DNA from: Athripsodes cinereus | Lineage: Eukaryota > Arthropoda > Insecta > Trichoptera > Leptoceridae | Reading direction: 5' to 3' | Assembly: GCA_947579605.1 (NCBI GenBank) | Contig: OX388312.1 | Location: forward strand, 5,518,001-5,582,000 | Length of the DNA: 64,000 nt | Shown here: positions 35,376-47,929 of the stretch, piece by piece | How positions within the stretch are numbered: position 1 is the stretch's first letter | How the letters are laid out: each line of letters starts with the position of its first letter | Program-made: the position numbers and the translations under genes | The notes under the pieces: generated by a model | Told to the model about the DNA's origin: nothing | Seen by the model: the letters and a program-made list of their open reading frames with translations, nothing else | The model's database searches: none

Positions 35376-36054
35376 ATCTTATTAAAATTATTTACTTATG
35401 TATTTAGTCAAGTATTAAGCGTCCAACAAATTTGAAATTTTGTATAACTATCTTACAATTTTGTTTGGTTGTTAGAAATTGGCATTAGACTATAAACCCG
35501 CCTTTTGTTGAAATATTCTATTAAATGTTTATTTTATTTTTATTATAATAACATTTTAATTTATATTCTTTCCGTGTTTGATGGTGTCAGATATCGTCTT
35601 AGTAAATTTTAAAATATGTATGTTATTAAAAAAATGTAACAAAAGGTTTATCATAGGATAAAAACAAACCTTGTAATTTTTTTCTTAAAAGGAATGTAAA
35701 CTTTGTAAGACAGAAAGAATAAGAAAAATAAATTACGAGACACGAAAGAGACTGTTATCGATTTTTGACGACAGGTAGGTATATATGCAAACTTTTTCCA
35801 TCGTGGCTGTATAGATACAAGTCAATATTTATTCTTTCAAAGTCACATAAATAACCTAATAACATCGAAACAAGCAATATCCATTACCTTTTGATAATAT
35901 TATAGCGATGAAAACCTATTTACTCGAAACAAAAAATGTATAACATTGTCATTTTAAGTATTTATTATGTTTACCTACCTACTATTATTACAAATATAAT
36001 AACTTGCTTCGATGATTTCGATCGTATATCTTTGGTAAAGAATAGGAGTCCCTC

Positions 36055-36250
36055 TCTTTTCTGTCAGTTTTCTGAAGTCCTGTGAAAGACAGGTGTTTGT
36101 AAACATCACGTTTTAAGACTATAAAATGTTCAGTTCAAGGATGGGGTTTTTTACCACACATACCTACTTAATATTTTTACTTTTATTGGCATAAAGAGAA
36201 TGGCTCGCTGATTAATTACAAGCAGCGAGTCCGCTGGCTACCCCACTTGT
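36055..36250 (+). repeat. Dominant retroposon copy
   Basis: TCTGTCAGTTTTCTGAAGTC, CTGTGAAAGACAGGTGTTTG, TGTTCAGTTCAAGGATGGGG and GTCCGCTGGCTACCCCACTT in order. The GATGG end is lost. Confidence 0.6.
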
Positions 36251-36969
36251 ATGAAATTTGGTTTATGAAAACCTTTGAGAAAGTTTTTTCTTGGTTAAAA
36301 AATGGAGAGAAAACTTAAAAGAGTGTAAGTTTAATATTTTTGTAAAATGCTTTATGACTGTGTGTTTGGTTAGAAAACAAATAAAAATAAAAAAGAACAG
36401 TTGGTCAAAAAAAGCAAATATAATATTATGTACACTTTTCTCTAAAAAAAACAAAAAAGAAAATTTAGACTAAATTGCCTTATGGAAGTAATAATAATAA
36501 TAATAATTTACCCAGATTAGTTAAAAAGTTTGATTATTTTTCAACAGAAATAATCTAAAAAAATGATTGTTACATTTTTCATCCCTCAACACCTCAGGGC
36601 AAATTATTGTACTTTTTTTCTCAATTTTGACAGCAGCTGATTCTGGTGAGATAGCCAAGCACTTATGTACCGTCCTTCCAACCCGAGCTTTTCAAATAGG
36701 TACTTATCGTTTCCGGTGTGTGGAGGAGATGCACGATAGAAAAGTATTTACTAGCTTAGAATGTACCGAGTATCAAAACGATACCAGCGACAGATGTATG
36801 AACAAAAGTTTTAAATCGTTTTAAAATTAGATACTCATAAATACGGAATATGTTTTCTTGTATAGGTAGGTACATAAGTAATTTATTTTCTTGGATAAGT
36901 GACACTAGCTTAAAATCAGAAGTAACTATTGTTCCAACTTCATATACATAAATATACATTTTTGATAAA

Positions 36970-36973
36970 AAAT

Positions 36974-37002
<29 letters not shown>
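36970..37002 (+). repeat. Poly-A tract
   Basis: An A-run of about 30 bases after AATAAAA. It could be the 3' tail of a retroposed sequence, but the upstream sequence (36840-36968) is not recognisable. Confidence 0.6.
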
Positions 37003-37004
<2 letters not shown>

Positions 37005-37074
37005 TTATGTTATACAAATATGTTTCAGAATAAAATTAATCCCCATTAATGCATTCTGACCATAATACAATTGC

Positions 37075-37400
37075 TACTATTACTGCTATACTATACCTAC
37101 CATTACGGCATATCCCACAAGTACGTAGTGGTCATTGAACTTTTACTTATTTTCAGAATCTAGTTTAATGTGTCGCCATCAACAGCTGATCACAACAATA
37201 CTATTTGGTGTTGCCTGCTCACTATACTAAATGCAAATAATAATAAGTCAGATTGTTCTTTACGTGCCTATAAAATATATTATATGAGATCCAAGATTGG
37301 TGGCATGCCTCATTACTGAATTGTGAATGTTCATTGTCTCACGAGTTACTCGAAAACTTACAGAAAAGAGCGGGAGATGTATTCTTTACTACGGACTCCG
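37075..37400 (-). repeat. Dominant retroposon copy, decayed
   Basis: ACTATACCTACCATTACGGC then ATATCCCACAAGTACG, followed later by GGTGGCATGCCTCATTACTG, TTGTCTCACGAGTTACTCGA and AAACTTACAGAAAAGAG, is the reverse complement of the dominant retroposon with its 3' end at the left. Confidence 0.6.
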
Positions 37401-38996
37401 TGAGATGTTTTAGTGTATTGATGATTTTTTTTATTTTCAGTAGGCATATTATTTCGCAAGAGCACTTTAAAACAAATTGATTTGGACGAAAATTTGGGTG
37501 AAAAACATTTGCCGATTGAGATAACTCTATTCACACACATTGTTCACATGGTTAGAAAGTTATGTTTAGTTTTAATCAGGGACAGTTATTCTCATTTAAG
37601 AAATGTGGAATTAACTAGGTTTAAAAATTGTGTTGTTTGTTAGTACTTGCTGTACTTCGATACTAAATCTTTAAGAGTAACTGATTTAGAATCGAAGTGA
37701 CACAGGCGACAAATGTATGTTAAGGTACACAGAATTTCTCAATCGTCTTGAAATCAGATATTGTGTTGAAGGTAATATTAAGACTCCATTTCTCAGAAGT
37801 GTCGGCAGCATTCGTAGCAGTATATCATTGCGGACTTACATACTTTGGGAACCTCTTTGTATATTGTCGGCTTAGTTATAGAATCGAAAGACTTAAAATA
37901 TTTTCAAGTGCTAGGTATTTTTTAAAACAACAATTTGAAGAAGTAAGAAGAATCAATAATATCAATTTATTTGTGTCAACTCTTTTAAATCTGAGCTTGT
38001 TACACAAGACCTGGAAAAGTTGCAAATTATGTCAATGTTGCCACGATCTTCAAATATTTTCCATAATATTATAGAGTTACGATAACTTGGATTGGTTTGG
38101 AACAAGTTTGAGTTTTTTTTTGTAAAAAGATTTTTTTCTCTGTATGATGTTTTTTTTTATTTTTTTTATTTATTTATTCATTCTTTACTGTACATTGATG
38201 AAAAACAATTACATAAAAGGTATACATTCAAATTAAATACAATCAATATACAGAGGGCGAGTTTATCGCAAAGGCGCGATCTCTTCGCGATGTTATTTGA
38301 TTGTGTTGTTTTTCATAGGCTTATTGTTGGCTTTTATAGCTGTTCATTGTAGAAATAAATAAATAAATAAATAATATTACACATGTGCATATTTCATCGT
38401 GTGAAGAACCTATCTATTCAGCTTGGTAAAAATATTTCTGATTTATGACAAATCTAATTCTATCAATCACAGCAAGTTTTTTTATTGATAACTGATTTTT
38501 TTTTATAATAGCTGTTTTTCGTCGTTTGATTATCGATTGGTTTAAGATGATTTTTTTTAAACTGTGGTGCTCTTTTTTTCATGTAGGACGATTTTTCAGC
38601 ATCGATATGCGTATTAACCTTTTGACTACCGAATAACATTTTTGTGACATATTCTTCTCTTATTCGTAGCCAATGATAATAATAATATTATGATACTTAG
38701 ATATTTATATTTGAGAGTAACTAACATACTTCTGGGTGGGAAATAGACTGGATCAAAAATCTTAATTTTTCAATAATAAACTTCATGAGAGCTCAAGATC
38801 AGTTATCGACCGAAAAAATAGTATTAATTTATTTATTATCAATAAATTATCTATTCACAGTACGACCATGAAGTAAGGAAAATGTTGAAAATTTGCGTTG
38901 GCCTCCGAAGGCTCTATTTATTCTGTACGATAATAACAACATTCTACAAATAAGTTATTTAAATAGTAGAAAATAATGATATCTAAATACCATTGT

Positions 38997-39120
38997 ATAC
39001 ATCTGCTTTCTGCCAACTCCCCGTCTTCCCTCTATTCTGCCCTCCAATATAAGACGGAGGAGACGGTAGGTACTTCTCTCCACGCAGCACGTGACCCAAA
39101 TATGAGACTTCAACACTTTG
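38997..39120 (-). pseudogene. LINE RT tail fragment
   Basis: The minus strand reads LKSHIWVTCCVERSTYRLLR then LILEGRIEGRRGVGRKQM, the same segment as SYLGHILRGDKYRLLQLIIE of the 31.9-kb copy, truncated at both ends. Confidence 0.8.
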
Positions 39121-39214
39121 ACAATAGATATGTCTCTAATAACTTTTATTTTTATTGCACTTAAGAACACAAAAATAGTAATTTTTAACATCTTCATATT
39201 AGCCAATGATTTCA

Positions 39215-40430
39215 TAATGCTAACAATAATTAAATCATACTCTTTGAAAATCCTTGCGTAAATTTTACTTTTAAGGAAATATCATATTTTGCAATATGTC
39301 GACAGTTTAACAAAATATCTATGTGCAATTTTATACAAAACACATTTTTGTTTTGAAAAAAAAAAATCAAAATATTAATAAAACATATTTTTTCGACCCT
39401 GTTTAGCGGGTAGGTGGGTTCTCTCTTTGGGTGAGAATCAAAACGAGATTAGCGAAGCGTGGAGCAACCGCGATATTTTATTTCTTAGCTGCCTGAAAAT
39501 TTAAAGCACATTATGTTCGTTCTGCTTTTGAGTTTTATTTGTATGTTGTTAATGTATTCTTAAAAGATTTTTGGTGTTCACTTCTTTATTATTATTATTA
39601 TTATTTCATATTTTTTGCTATTATTATTATTAGTATTTTAAAAACTAGCCTTAATCCCTTTTTTCCTCGAGAATAAATAAAAGACTGCATTAGGTATATA
39701 TCACGAGAAACCTTCTGAATTTGCAATTGTTAGAAAGTAAAAAAAAATTACACATCATTCATATTTTTTACATATCGATTGTCCAGTTCAGCTCAATAAG
39801 AAGAAATATCTTTTACATATGTGTTAAATTGCCGTTTTTGTAATTTTGGTATTTTTATTTTATGTTTTTAAAACACAACAGAAAGTGGAATACGCTATAT
39901 AATAATCGCACTGTTAAAGACATAAGTGTCTTTCTGCCGTTGAATAGTTAAACTATTCGAAATTTTATTTATTTGTAGAACTAAAAAATAGGTATTTTAT
40001 TTCCATAAATTAACATTTAATATTTAAAAAGAACCGTATATTTTTTTTAAAGTTATTTGTTTGTGCCATTGAAAGAGAGGTTATTGTTTCTACATTATAT
40101 TACCAAACAAATCAAATCGACTTGTAATGTTATGCAACTGAAGAGTCGATATAATATATCAGCAGAAATAGTATAAAAACATACACACACATACACATTT
40201 ATAACATAAACAAGCAGTGCGCAATATTTAAGGTTATATAATATTTTAAAAACAAAACAAAGAAGAAAAAAAAAACTCCCAACAAAATAAATCGTCTGGT
40301 ACTTTCAGTTAATTCGCTGGTTTACCCATTTACGGGATATGACGTGACGAAAGTTTAGTAATAGTAGGAACATTTATGAAGTAAATAAATCAATAAATAC
40401 AAATATACATCAAATAATAAAAATATTTTA
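39215..40430. other. No gene; one retroposon 3' end
   Basis: AATTCGCTGGTTTACCCATT at 40308-40327 followed by GGGATATGACGTGACG and an AGTAATAGTAG tail is a dominant-retroposon 3' end. The rest is AT-rich with no recognisable feature. Confidence 0.5.
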
Positions 40431-40436
40431 AAGGAA

Positions 40437-40625
40437 TGTTAGGAACCGCGGGTGTTCGAGGACCACGTGCCTAAGAGACGTTGACGTCCGTGTATGACAA
40501 ATCGTATGAAGGTAGAAATGCGAAAGAAGTAGGTATGTGAGGATAAATCTATATATGTATATATGGCGTTCCGTTCTTTCTGCCTACTCTACTTGGGACA
40601 AAGCATGAGGGCATAGTATAGTAGG
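40437..40625 (+). pseudogene. LINE RT tail, family 2
   Basis: TTAGGAACCGCGGGTGTTCG, AGGACCACGTGCC, AGACGTTGACGTCCGTGTAT and ATGGCGTTCCGTTCTTTCTG then CCTACTCTACTTGGGA match the 3' region seen at 63.1-63.37 kb and, reversed, at 42.7 and 51.1 kb. Confidence 0.65.
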
Positions 40626-40649
40626 TATATCAATTCGTAAACGGGTAGA

Positions 40650-42150
40650 TGACCTTGAGAAGAATAGAAAGGAATAGTATGTATCAAATACATATATACG
40701 CATCAACAAACTTACTAAAATATTTATTTGTGGTTTATTTCGAGAAAAAGTCAACCACGTAATATGTATATAAGTAAGTAGGTTGGTGAGTATGTTTCAT
40801 AATGAGTTTCTTCTTACTTTTTATTTTTTTTTATTATGTTTATTTCAAGCCGTTATGCTTTATGTGTGGGATTAAAAGAAAAAAATGGGAAGCCGAGTAG
40901 GTACTCTTGATTCATGAATGGTGATTTTTTTATAACACTTTCTCTACCTTTTTTCTCTAAATTTTTATAACTTGTATGTGTTGATTATTTTTTTGTGTAC
41001 CTACTAATTTCAAAACGGGCTTTCTTAAGGACACAATCATCAAATTGATAATTTAATATCTACAACAATTTTGAAGTTTTATCAAATGTTTTATTTAAAA
41101 AACATTTTGTCATGATTTATTATTCTTATTTGATTTTTAATATTATTTTATTATTTTATTTTTATTTCATCCATTCATTTAAATCAATTCATCTTGTTTT
41201 ATTTGTTTCTCGTATATTTTTATCATAATTAATTACATTTAATTGATCTTTTAGCTTATTGAATAAAAAAAATTGTGAGTTAGTCGGTAAGTACCGAATT
41301 TAATTTGATAGTGATTCATTTAATTTTGATGATTGTTTTTAAGATTATTCAGATAAATTTAAAATCTTCGCCAGTCCACCTTTTGATTTTGTATCTTGTT
41401 GTCATGTTCAATAATTGACTGTCTGATCCTGTGTTTATTGTAAAAATAAAAAAAATAGTAAAATGTGTCTGCGGAGATCATCTGTGAATAAACAGTCGGT
41501 ATAAGAAGGTTTATACTCGTACATGAAAGAAAGTAAATTAATGGAATGTTTAAACATAAAAACACTATATTTTGAGAAAATACGAAAATTTCACCGTTTC
41601 CCCCGCGTTTCACAATTTGTTGACAAGTAATCACATAAAAAATGTTTTTTTGTTAACAAATTAAAAAATGTATAAGGACATTAGTTTCTCTATGGTTTGT
41701 CCAATTAACATTGCCTTATAGGGTGTTAAACACACAAATACAAATAAACTCAAATATCAATTGATTAGATTACTAAATGTATCACTTTATTTATTTTTAT
41801 TAAATTCAACTGTTTTGTTTTGAAAACAAAACCTGAGAACTATTTTTAGATACATTTTGATAAGAAAAATACATGTTAATCTATTTCTTTCTTTGTTTCA
41901 ATGACAATGTTTTATCAACCTCCCTCTGTCTATGTATTTTTTCCCTCAGGAAACTTCAATACTTTGAATGATGAGTGTTATTAGGAAACATAAGATTTCT
42001 CTTATACACACGTGAATTTTTTTCAACTTTTCGTATATTTATAGGTACATTTTTCTAGTAAAATATTTACGTAGGTTTTGTCAATATTTTTTTTTGTAGA
42101 TTTGAAAAGTGATGAAAAGACATTTATTTACAAAATAACTTTTTTTTAAA
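40650..42150. other. No gene recognised
   Basis: AT-rich sequence with T-runs, no repeat identified. Confidence 0.5.
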
Positions 42151-42164
42151 AAAAAAAAAGATAC

Positions 42165-42335
42165 ACCTATCTGGGTTTTGTTATAAACCCAAATACAACC
42201 TTATACACCTTTCACACTAAGCTAAAAGCTTGTGCCGTGAAAGGGGAGTTTGCCGGCACCTGGGATCGAACCACGGACCCTTTGTTCTGAAGGCCGAGAC
42301 TCTACCTCCAGGCTACCGACGTACGACGTACTCAC
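42165..42335 (-). mobile_element. SINE (second tRNA-type), reference copy
   Basis: On the minus strand: GTCGGTAGCCTGGAGGTAGA, GTCTCGGCCTTCAGAAC, box B GTGGTTCGATCCC, AGGTGCCGGCAAACTCCCCT, TTCACGGCACAAGCTTTTAG, CTTAGTGTGAAAGGTGTATA, AGGTTGTATTTGGGTTTATA, ACAAAACCCAGATA. Boxes A and B are spaced as in a tRNA. At least five other partial or complete copies occur in the window. Confidence 0.9.
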
Positions 42336-42399
42336 TTTATTTGCTAGCAATTTGAATCATATTTGGTGATCAATTCATTGAAAATCATTAGTTTTCTTC

Positions 42400-42645
42400 T
42401 GAATATATCTGGGCTTTGTTATTTTATTTTATTTTATTTATTGGTAAAAAGTACAAAACAGACAACAACACTATAAAAAGGTATGGTATACAAAAGAAAA
42501 AATAAGTCTTACATAACTCAGCTGTCATCCACAAACATGTACCACAGTTAAGTCAATTATTTAAGTATCGCACATTCCGCTCATTCCATAAACATTAAAC
42601 AACCTAAATACAATCTTATACATCTTTCACAGTAAGCTTTTGGAA
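42400..42645 (-). mobile_element. Same SINE split by a nested insertion
   Basis: TATATCTGGGCTTTGTTATT (42405-42424) and AACCTAAATACAATCTTATA then CATCTTTCACAGTAAGCTTT (42600-42640) are adjacent pieces of the SINE tail. The roughly 180 bases between them begin with (TTATTT)n-like repeats, as expected of a second retroposon inserted on the minus strand. Confidence 0.65.
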
Positions 42646-42669
42646 AGTGTTTTCGTACTAATACCATAA

Positions 42670-42900
42670 CTTCAAGCTATTTCCCCAAGTGGGGTAGGCA
42701 GAGAGAATTGAACGCCATATAGATATGTCCTTACATACTTCTTTCCCTTCTTCTACATTCATGCATTTTCTTATGCACCCGCGTCTATTTCCCTTACTCG
42801 ACATACTCCCGTCCTTGAGAATTTGATTCACGTGATCAAACTATGTAATTCTCAGATGCCCACCCTTCCTTTCACCCCTTCTTTCAGCCAAGTTTATCTT
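42670..42900 (-). pseudogene. LINE RT tail, family 2
   Basis: The minus strand carries the pieces GGGTGGGCATCTGAGAATTA, TTTGATCACGTGAATCAAAT, TCTCAAGGACGGGAGTATGT, and at the low-coordinate end TTCTCTCTGCCTACCCCACT, matching the 63.1-kb copy. Confidence 0.65.
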
Positions 42901-43449
42901 TTTTGTTATGTATGTGTAAAATGTGCAAATAAAATGACGATATATGTCGTCCAGTGAAGCTGATCTGTTAAGGCGATGAATAACTTGTTATCAAGTTTAA
43001 GATGATAATCTCCAAGAATGACTGGAAGAATTTTGAAGATACGGTCACTAATAATGCTGAAAATATGATAATTTCAAGATAAAAAGAGCGTTGCTCATTT
43101 ATGGAAATGAACTTAAAAAATCCCCCTTAGAGAAAATATTCTTTGAAGAGAGTAGATATACTTAGAAAATGTTGAGGCAGCAAAATGAGTATTATTTTAT
43201 CCAATACAAATATGAATGTTGGTATATAATTATAACCCAGATATGTATATAATTTATTTTATTTTTGCACTTTAATTATCTCTCGGGAACACAGGATGTC
43301 GGTTTATAAGCTCTCTACCAATGGACACATTCCAAACACTTGGAAATTCAATAATTTTTTTTTATATTCATGTTTTTTTTTAACATGTTAAATGAGTTAA
43401 ACTTTCACGAAAAAATGTTTTAATTTATGTTAAATAACACAAATGATTT

Positions 43450-43594
43450 AAGTTTTACTATTTAAATAAATAATAGGTATAGTAATCTGGTTTCGACTTG
43501 CAAAATCATTGTCAAAAAAGTAAACTTTATATATTTCTTAACATAAATTATTAAGTTTTACAAAACCAACGTCAACTTACAACAATAAATTGCT
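43450..43594 (+). mobile_element. Hairpin retroposon, copy 7
   Basis: A 9-bp repeat AAATGATTT (43441-43449, 43595-43603) flanks it. It contains CTGGTTTCGACTTGCAAAAT then CATTGTCAAAAAAG, whose complement reads TTTGACAATG, a loop, GTC, GAAA, CCAG as in copy 1. The tail GTTTTACAAAACCAACGTCA then ACTTACAACAATAAAT matches the copy 1 tail. The shorter TSD and weaker hairpin make this the least certain of the bounded copies. Confidence 0.6.
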
Positions 43595-44149
43595 AAATGA
43601 TTTTTAGAAGCTTTTAGAAACCTTGTAGGAAAGACCTTTTAATTCATCAGAATTATAATGTAGGTACATACAAAATGACTTGACAATGGTTTAACGATTG
43701 CCTTATTTACCTGCATGTCTAAAAATCACTCAAAAAAGGTGGACTCTTGTCATAAAGGTGTGTAATTGTATTGATGGTAGAATTCGTATATCTATAAATA
43801 TTATTTTCTTTGACATTCTTTTCTGTTGGTACATTTTTTGATAGAGTAATAAAAAATTTAAAATATTTACTGATAATTCAATTTATTGGAAAATTTCAAA
43901 TAGTATTTTGTAACATTCTAAGAAGAAAATAATATAACTTATAGAATTACCTGGAGGTTAAATACAGGAATTCTTACATCAGCAAAATTATACATCGCAC
44001 AAAGATATTAAATACTTCCTGGTATTTCTTATATTGTCCGGAAAGTTGACTACAAAGCAGAAATTATTCATGCAAGATACATTACGTTCTGGTCCAATGA
44101 AAAGTTGATATATCTACATGATACTCATGAGTCTTTGGTATAGGTAAGA

Positions 44150-44520
44150 ATAGGAATCCAACTTTTTTCTGTTAGTTTTTCATATCCTTTTAAAGGAGAG
44201 TATTCGTCCGCAAGGATTCCAACTGTCCGGGTGTCCCTCTTTCACAATACACCATTACTTTAACAACGACATCAGAGCGTAGGGAATGTCGCGGGAAAAA
44301 GTGACTCATTGGTGCAAAGTCGTTCTGAATGGAGGAGGCTGGTTTCTGCACTATACTCACGAGAGGCAATGATGATGATTTGTAAATTGTCACAATTCAA
44401 GACATTATAAATCTTCAGTTCAACGATGAGACTTGCCGACCATCCTGAATGTCTAAATTGTACACAGTTAGATCCTTGGCTACCCTTATTGAGAGAAATA
44501 CTGTCCTGTTTATAATATGA
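44150..44520 (-). repeat. Dispersed repeat inside a dominant-retroposon copy
   Basis: 44150-44210 (TCTGTTAGTTTTTCATATCC then TTTTAAAGGAGAGTATTCG) and 44395-44510 (TTCAGTTCAACGATGAGACT, CATCCTGAATGTCTAAATTG, GATCCTTGGCTACCC) are plus-strand pieces of the dominant retroposon. Between them, on the minus strand, is a copy of the 22.7-kb repeat (AGAAACCAGCCTCCTCCATT, CTCTGATGTCGTTG, GAAAGAGGGACACCCGGACA). The arrangement suggests nesting. Confidence 0.55.
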
Positions 44521-44667
44521 AAAAAAATATGACACCTAGAATGGGTGCCGCACATCTTCGCTGCAACGAAAACTTTAATCGTATCGAACATGATGTATTA
44601 TGATGCTTGCTTTCACAATTCACTCGCAAGCTTACAGAAGAGACCGGAAGAACTATTTCTTGCCAAG

Positions 44668-44800
44668 ATCTTCATCATCATCAGTGGCGCTACAACCCAG
44701 TGTGGGTCTTGGCCTCCTCAAGAAGTCGACTCCACTCCCCCTATCCTTTACCTCTCATCGCAAATTGGTCACGCCCAAAGTTCGCAGGTCTTTTTTAAGC
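44668..44800 (+). repeat. Unclassified interspersed repeat
   Basis: ATCATCATCAGTGGCGCTAC, AACCCAGTGTGGGTCTTGGC, CTCCTCAAGAAGTCGACTCC and TCACGCCCAAAGTTCGCAGG. I recall this 'CTACAACCC..GGGTCTTGGCCTCCTCA' block as a repeat found widely in insect genomes. Three frames are open across it because it is less AT-rich, not because it encodes something recognised. Confidence 0.5.
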
Positions 44801-44869
44801 AAGGATCTTCATGGTACAAGAAAATCAAATACATTCTAGGTAGCTTATTAAAAATATTAAGTTAGACTA

Positions 44870-47290
44870 TTGAACAAAGTAAACAACTATAATTGTTGCA
44901 ATATGTATAAAGTAAATAACCCACTTTCAATTCACGTGATTGCGATACGAAGCTTTAATTAATAATGTTATTCATTCGTCAATATTGACAACACAACAGT
45001 AGCTAAATAATGATATACGGAAATTAGAAATAATCATCATGTGAATTGCTTCCAGTAGGTACTATCCAAATAGTTTGTGTCTGCATATAAACCAAAATTA
45101 TCCCGGGTATTGTCAACAAATAAAATAATGTACAAAACAATTCATTATACCACTAACACTACTTAGTAAAACGTTGTATTGAATTGAAAATGTGTGAATG
45201 ACTTGAACTGAGCCTCGCTTAGAAAATTGTTTAAAAATGATTATAGTAACATTGCAATATTGAAATCAATAAAGGTGAAAAGAATGAAAAATTAGGAAAA
45301 ATAAAATAGTTTTCTAGAATCTCTGACCCATATGCATTTATCTTTTTTTTATAAAATTAGGAATATTCAGTTTGCGCTAATTAGACGAAATATATATATT
45401 GCCTAATTATCTTGGAACTTAATTTTCTATAATTACTCTACAATACTTGCATTTTTAACTAACATTTTGTTTTATATAACCTAAGGTATTATAAAATATT
45501 GTTTTGATTTTGATCAAGTATTGTTTTGTTTTTTGGGTTATGTCAGCTGTTACTTTAAGTTTAGGTATGTAATACCTAGGTAGGTATAACAAAATACACC
45601 TTTGATTTTGATCAGGTATTTTTTTGTTTCTTCGGTAATATCAGCTGTTAAATTCTTTTAATAAAGTAAATAAATAAATCATTTTTAAAAAAGACATTTT
45701 AAATTTTAATTTATTTTCTAACTAAAGATGCATTTTTACAACATCAAACTCAATTTTATGTAGATTAAGAGCTATTCAAAAAGGTTACCTACTCTATTTT
45801 TTTAAATAAAATTAGGTAAGATATTTTGTCTATCAACCTAGCGATTAGGTCTACGAATACTATAAGTATGTATGTCATTATATGTAAATTAAACAATAAT
45901 GAATAACGAGATTATTGATGTTAATATTTGTTTATATGTAGTGTGATGAATAATGAATTAAATTATTGCTGTGTCCATACTACATATTAATAAATTCCAA
46001 TTTGAATATACTATTCACTGAAATACCAACAGTTTAGTGTGTTTCAGTTTTATTCACTCGATAAACAGCTCTTCTTAAAGAAATTTGATACAGTTTATAA
46101 AAAGTTTTTTCTTCACTTCCCTTTTTTAACACATGTTTTTTTTTAAATAGATTCAAATAGTCAAGCTATATAGTTTTCAGACCTCCTTACTTTCATACAT
46201 CCATTTATTCATACAAATAATACATTCTTTAATTTTTTTAAGCCATCTGATATTTTATTAGTTTACCAATATCAAAACGTAAAGTTAAGACAAAAAAACA
46301 TGATTATTATTCTATGTCGTAATTTTTACAAACAATAATTTTATCTTTTTTTCATTTCTTACAACAATTTATTTAGTACTGATGTCTTAGTTGCGAGATT
46401 GCCAATAACTATAATTGCAATAATTACCATTCTTAAACCAACGAGTAACAAAGTTATACTAATTAAGGGCAAATCAGAAACTAGGACAGAGAAATATAAA
46501 TAACTTTGTTATGGTATCGCAGTAACTACACTAGCCTAGTTTTATTGTATGTGTATTATTTTGCTTGCTAAGTTTATTATGAAAATTATCTGCAATTGTG
46601 TAAATTACCAGATTGTGGGCATCTTGCCATGAGAAAATATTATTAATGTAGGTATTTTTTTTTACATATTTTTCCGTTATACTTTTTACTGTACATAAAT
46701 AGAGAGTCATTTCTAGATAACTTTTGATATCATCCTTACTTAACCTTGCCTTCAGCATTTTTCTTGTATTCGCTATTAGATAAATGTCGCATAAATAAAT
46801 GTTCCTTGAACTTCACAATTCACTGTTGGGCGCAACTTTTTTTTTGAGTTTAGACCGATCACTTTCTTAATGATTGATTAATTTATTTTGAATAAATACA
46901 ATATACATACCTCAAAAAATCAGAAATCATTTCAACATCGTTTCAAAACTGTTTTATCATTGCCCAATGGGAGAAATTTTGTCTTACTAACCAAGGGGAA
47001 CTCGCGAGTTTATCTAAAGACACAACACCATAGTTATTTTTATTGTTTTGGTGCTCCCTATGTATCTTTCTAACTATCAAATGTGTGAACTATTTTATTT
47101 ATTTTTATTTTTGTCCCTAAATTTTCAATAATGTGAAGATACCTAAGATATTTAAATGAAAATAATAAAGATCTTTTCTTACAGTAAAAAAAACTGTTTT
47201 CATTTTAATAGTATACGCGAAGCGAATGATTTAGATATTCAACAAAAATCATCATTTTATACTCTCAAAAACATAAGAAAATATGCACAA
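44870..47290. other. No gene recognised
   Basis: AT-rich sequence. Two related stretches, TGATTTTGATCAAGTATTGT at 45506 and TTGATTTTGATCAGGTATTT at 45603, each followed by a 'TTTTGGGTTATGTCAGCTGTTA'-like block, form a local direct repeat of about 100 bp. Confidence 0.5.
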
Positions 47291-47694
47291 GTAAAGCCGT
47301 TAGCACACCTCCGCGGCGGAATCGAGAAAGCGGCGCCGCTTAAATCTGTCAGTTCGTGTGCGTCGTATGCAAGAGCGAGATGGCATGCTCAAATACATAC
47401 TGTTTTCTATACATCTATCTCTTTCTAGCACCGTTTCGCCATAGATTACGAAATAAGCATTCACATCTCCGCCTGTTTTTTCGCAGCCTCTGATGTTTCG
47501 CTTTTGTGCCGCTTTTGTATTTGTACAATTCGACAGATTTTTGGAGCGAAACCATGACCAAACGTCGAAATAGCGTGGGTCTGCGGTTAAGTGAAGTAAG
47601 ATTCTCTCTATCTATATCATCATGAAATTTCCCACATATGGGGCAGTCACAAATAAACATAATAGTCGTCCTCTCCGTGCCAATATCCACATGC

Positions 47695-47905
47695 CGTTAT
47701 TCTACTGATTACTACACTATCTATACCATCACGGCATCTCTCACAAGTTTATTACATGCAGTTGGTCTACTGACTATCCCACTTAATCTATCTATACCAT
47801 CACGGCTTTCCCACAAGTTAATTACAAACAGTTGGTCTGTTGACTACCCCACTATCTATCTATACCATCACGACATCTCCCACAAGCATATTACATGCAG
47901 TCGGT
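47695..47905 (-). repeat. Inverted part of the tandem array
   Basis: Three units in reverse orientation (CTATCTATACCATCACGGC, TCCCACAAGTTAATTACA, CAGTTGGTCTGTTGACTACC). They pair with the direct array that begins about 25 bases later, so the locus can fold into a long hairpin. Confidence 0.85.
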
Positions 47906-47929
47906 CATAGTCACCAACTTCATGTAATA

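Noticed and set aside
36567..36824. 85-residue frame with AADSGEIAKHLC...RAFQIG, with AG before and GT within
   Set aside because: It looks slightly protein-like and has possible splice sites, but I recognise no domain and there is no supporting exon nearby.
40140..40175. CTGAAGAGTC...GAAATAG as another hammerhead core
   Set aside because: GAAA is separated from the hairpin by unpaired AGCA and no stem I can be drawn.
47415..47690. Minus-strand frame with CDCPICGKFHDD resembling a zinc-binding motif
   Set aside because: It spans the GC-rich arm of the long-TIR element and a repeat unit boundary; a CxxC alone is not evidence of a protein.
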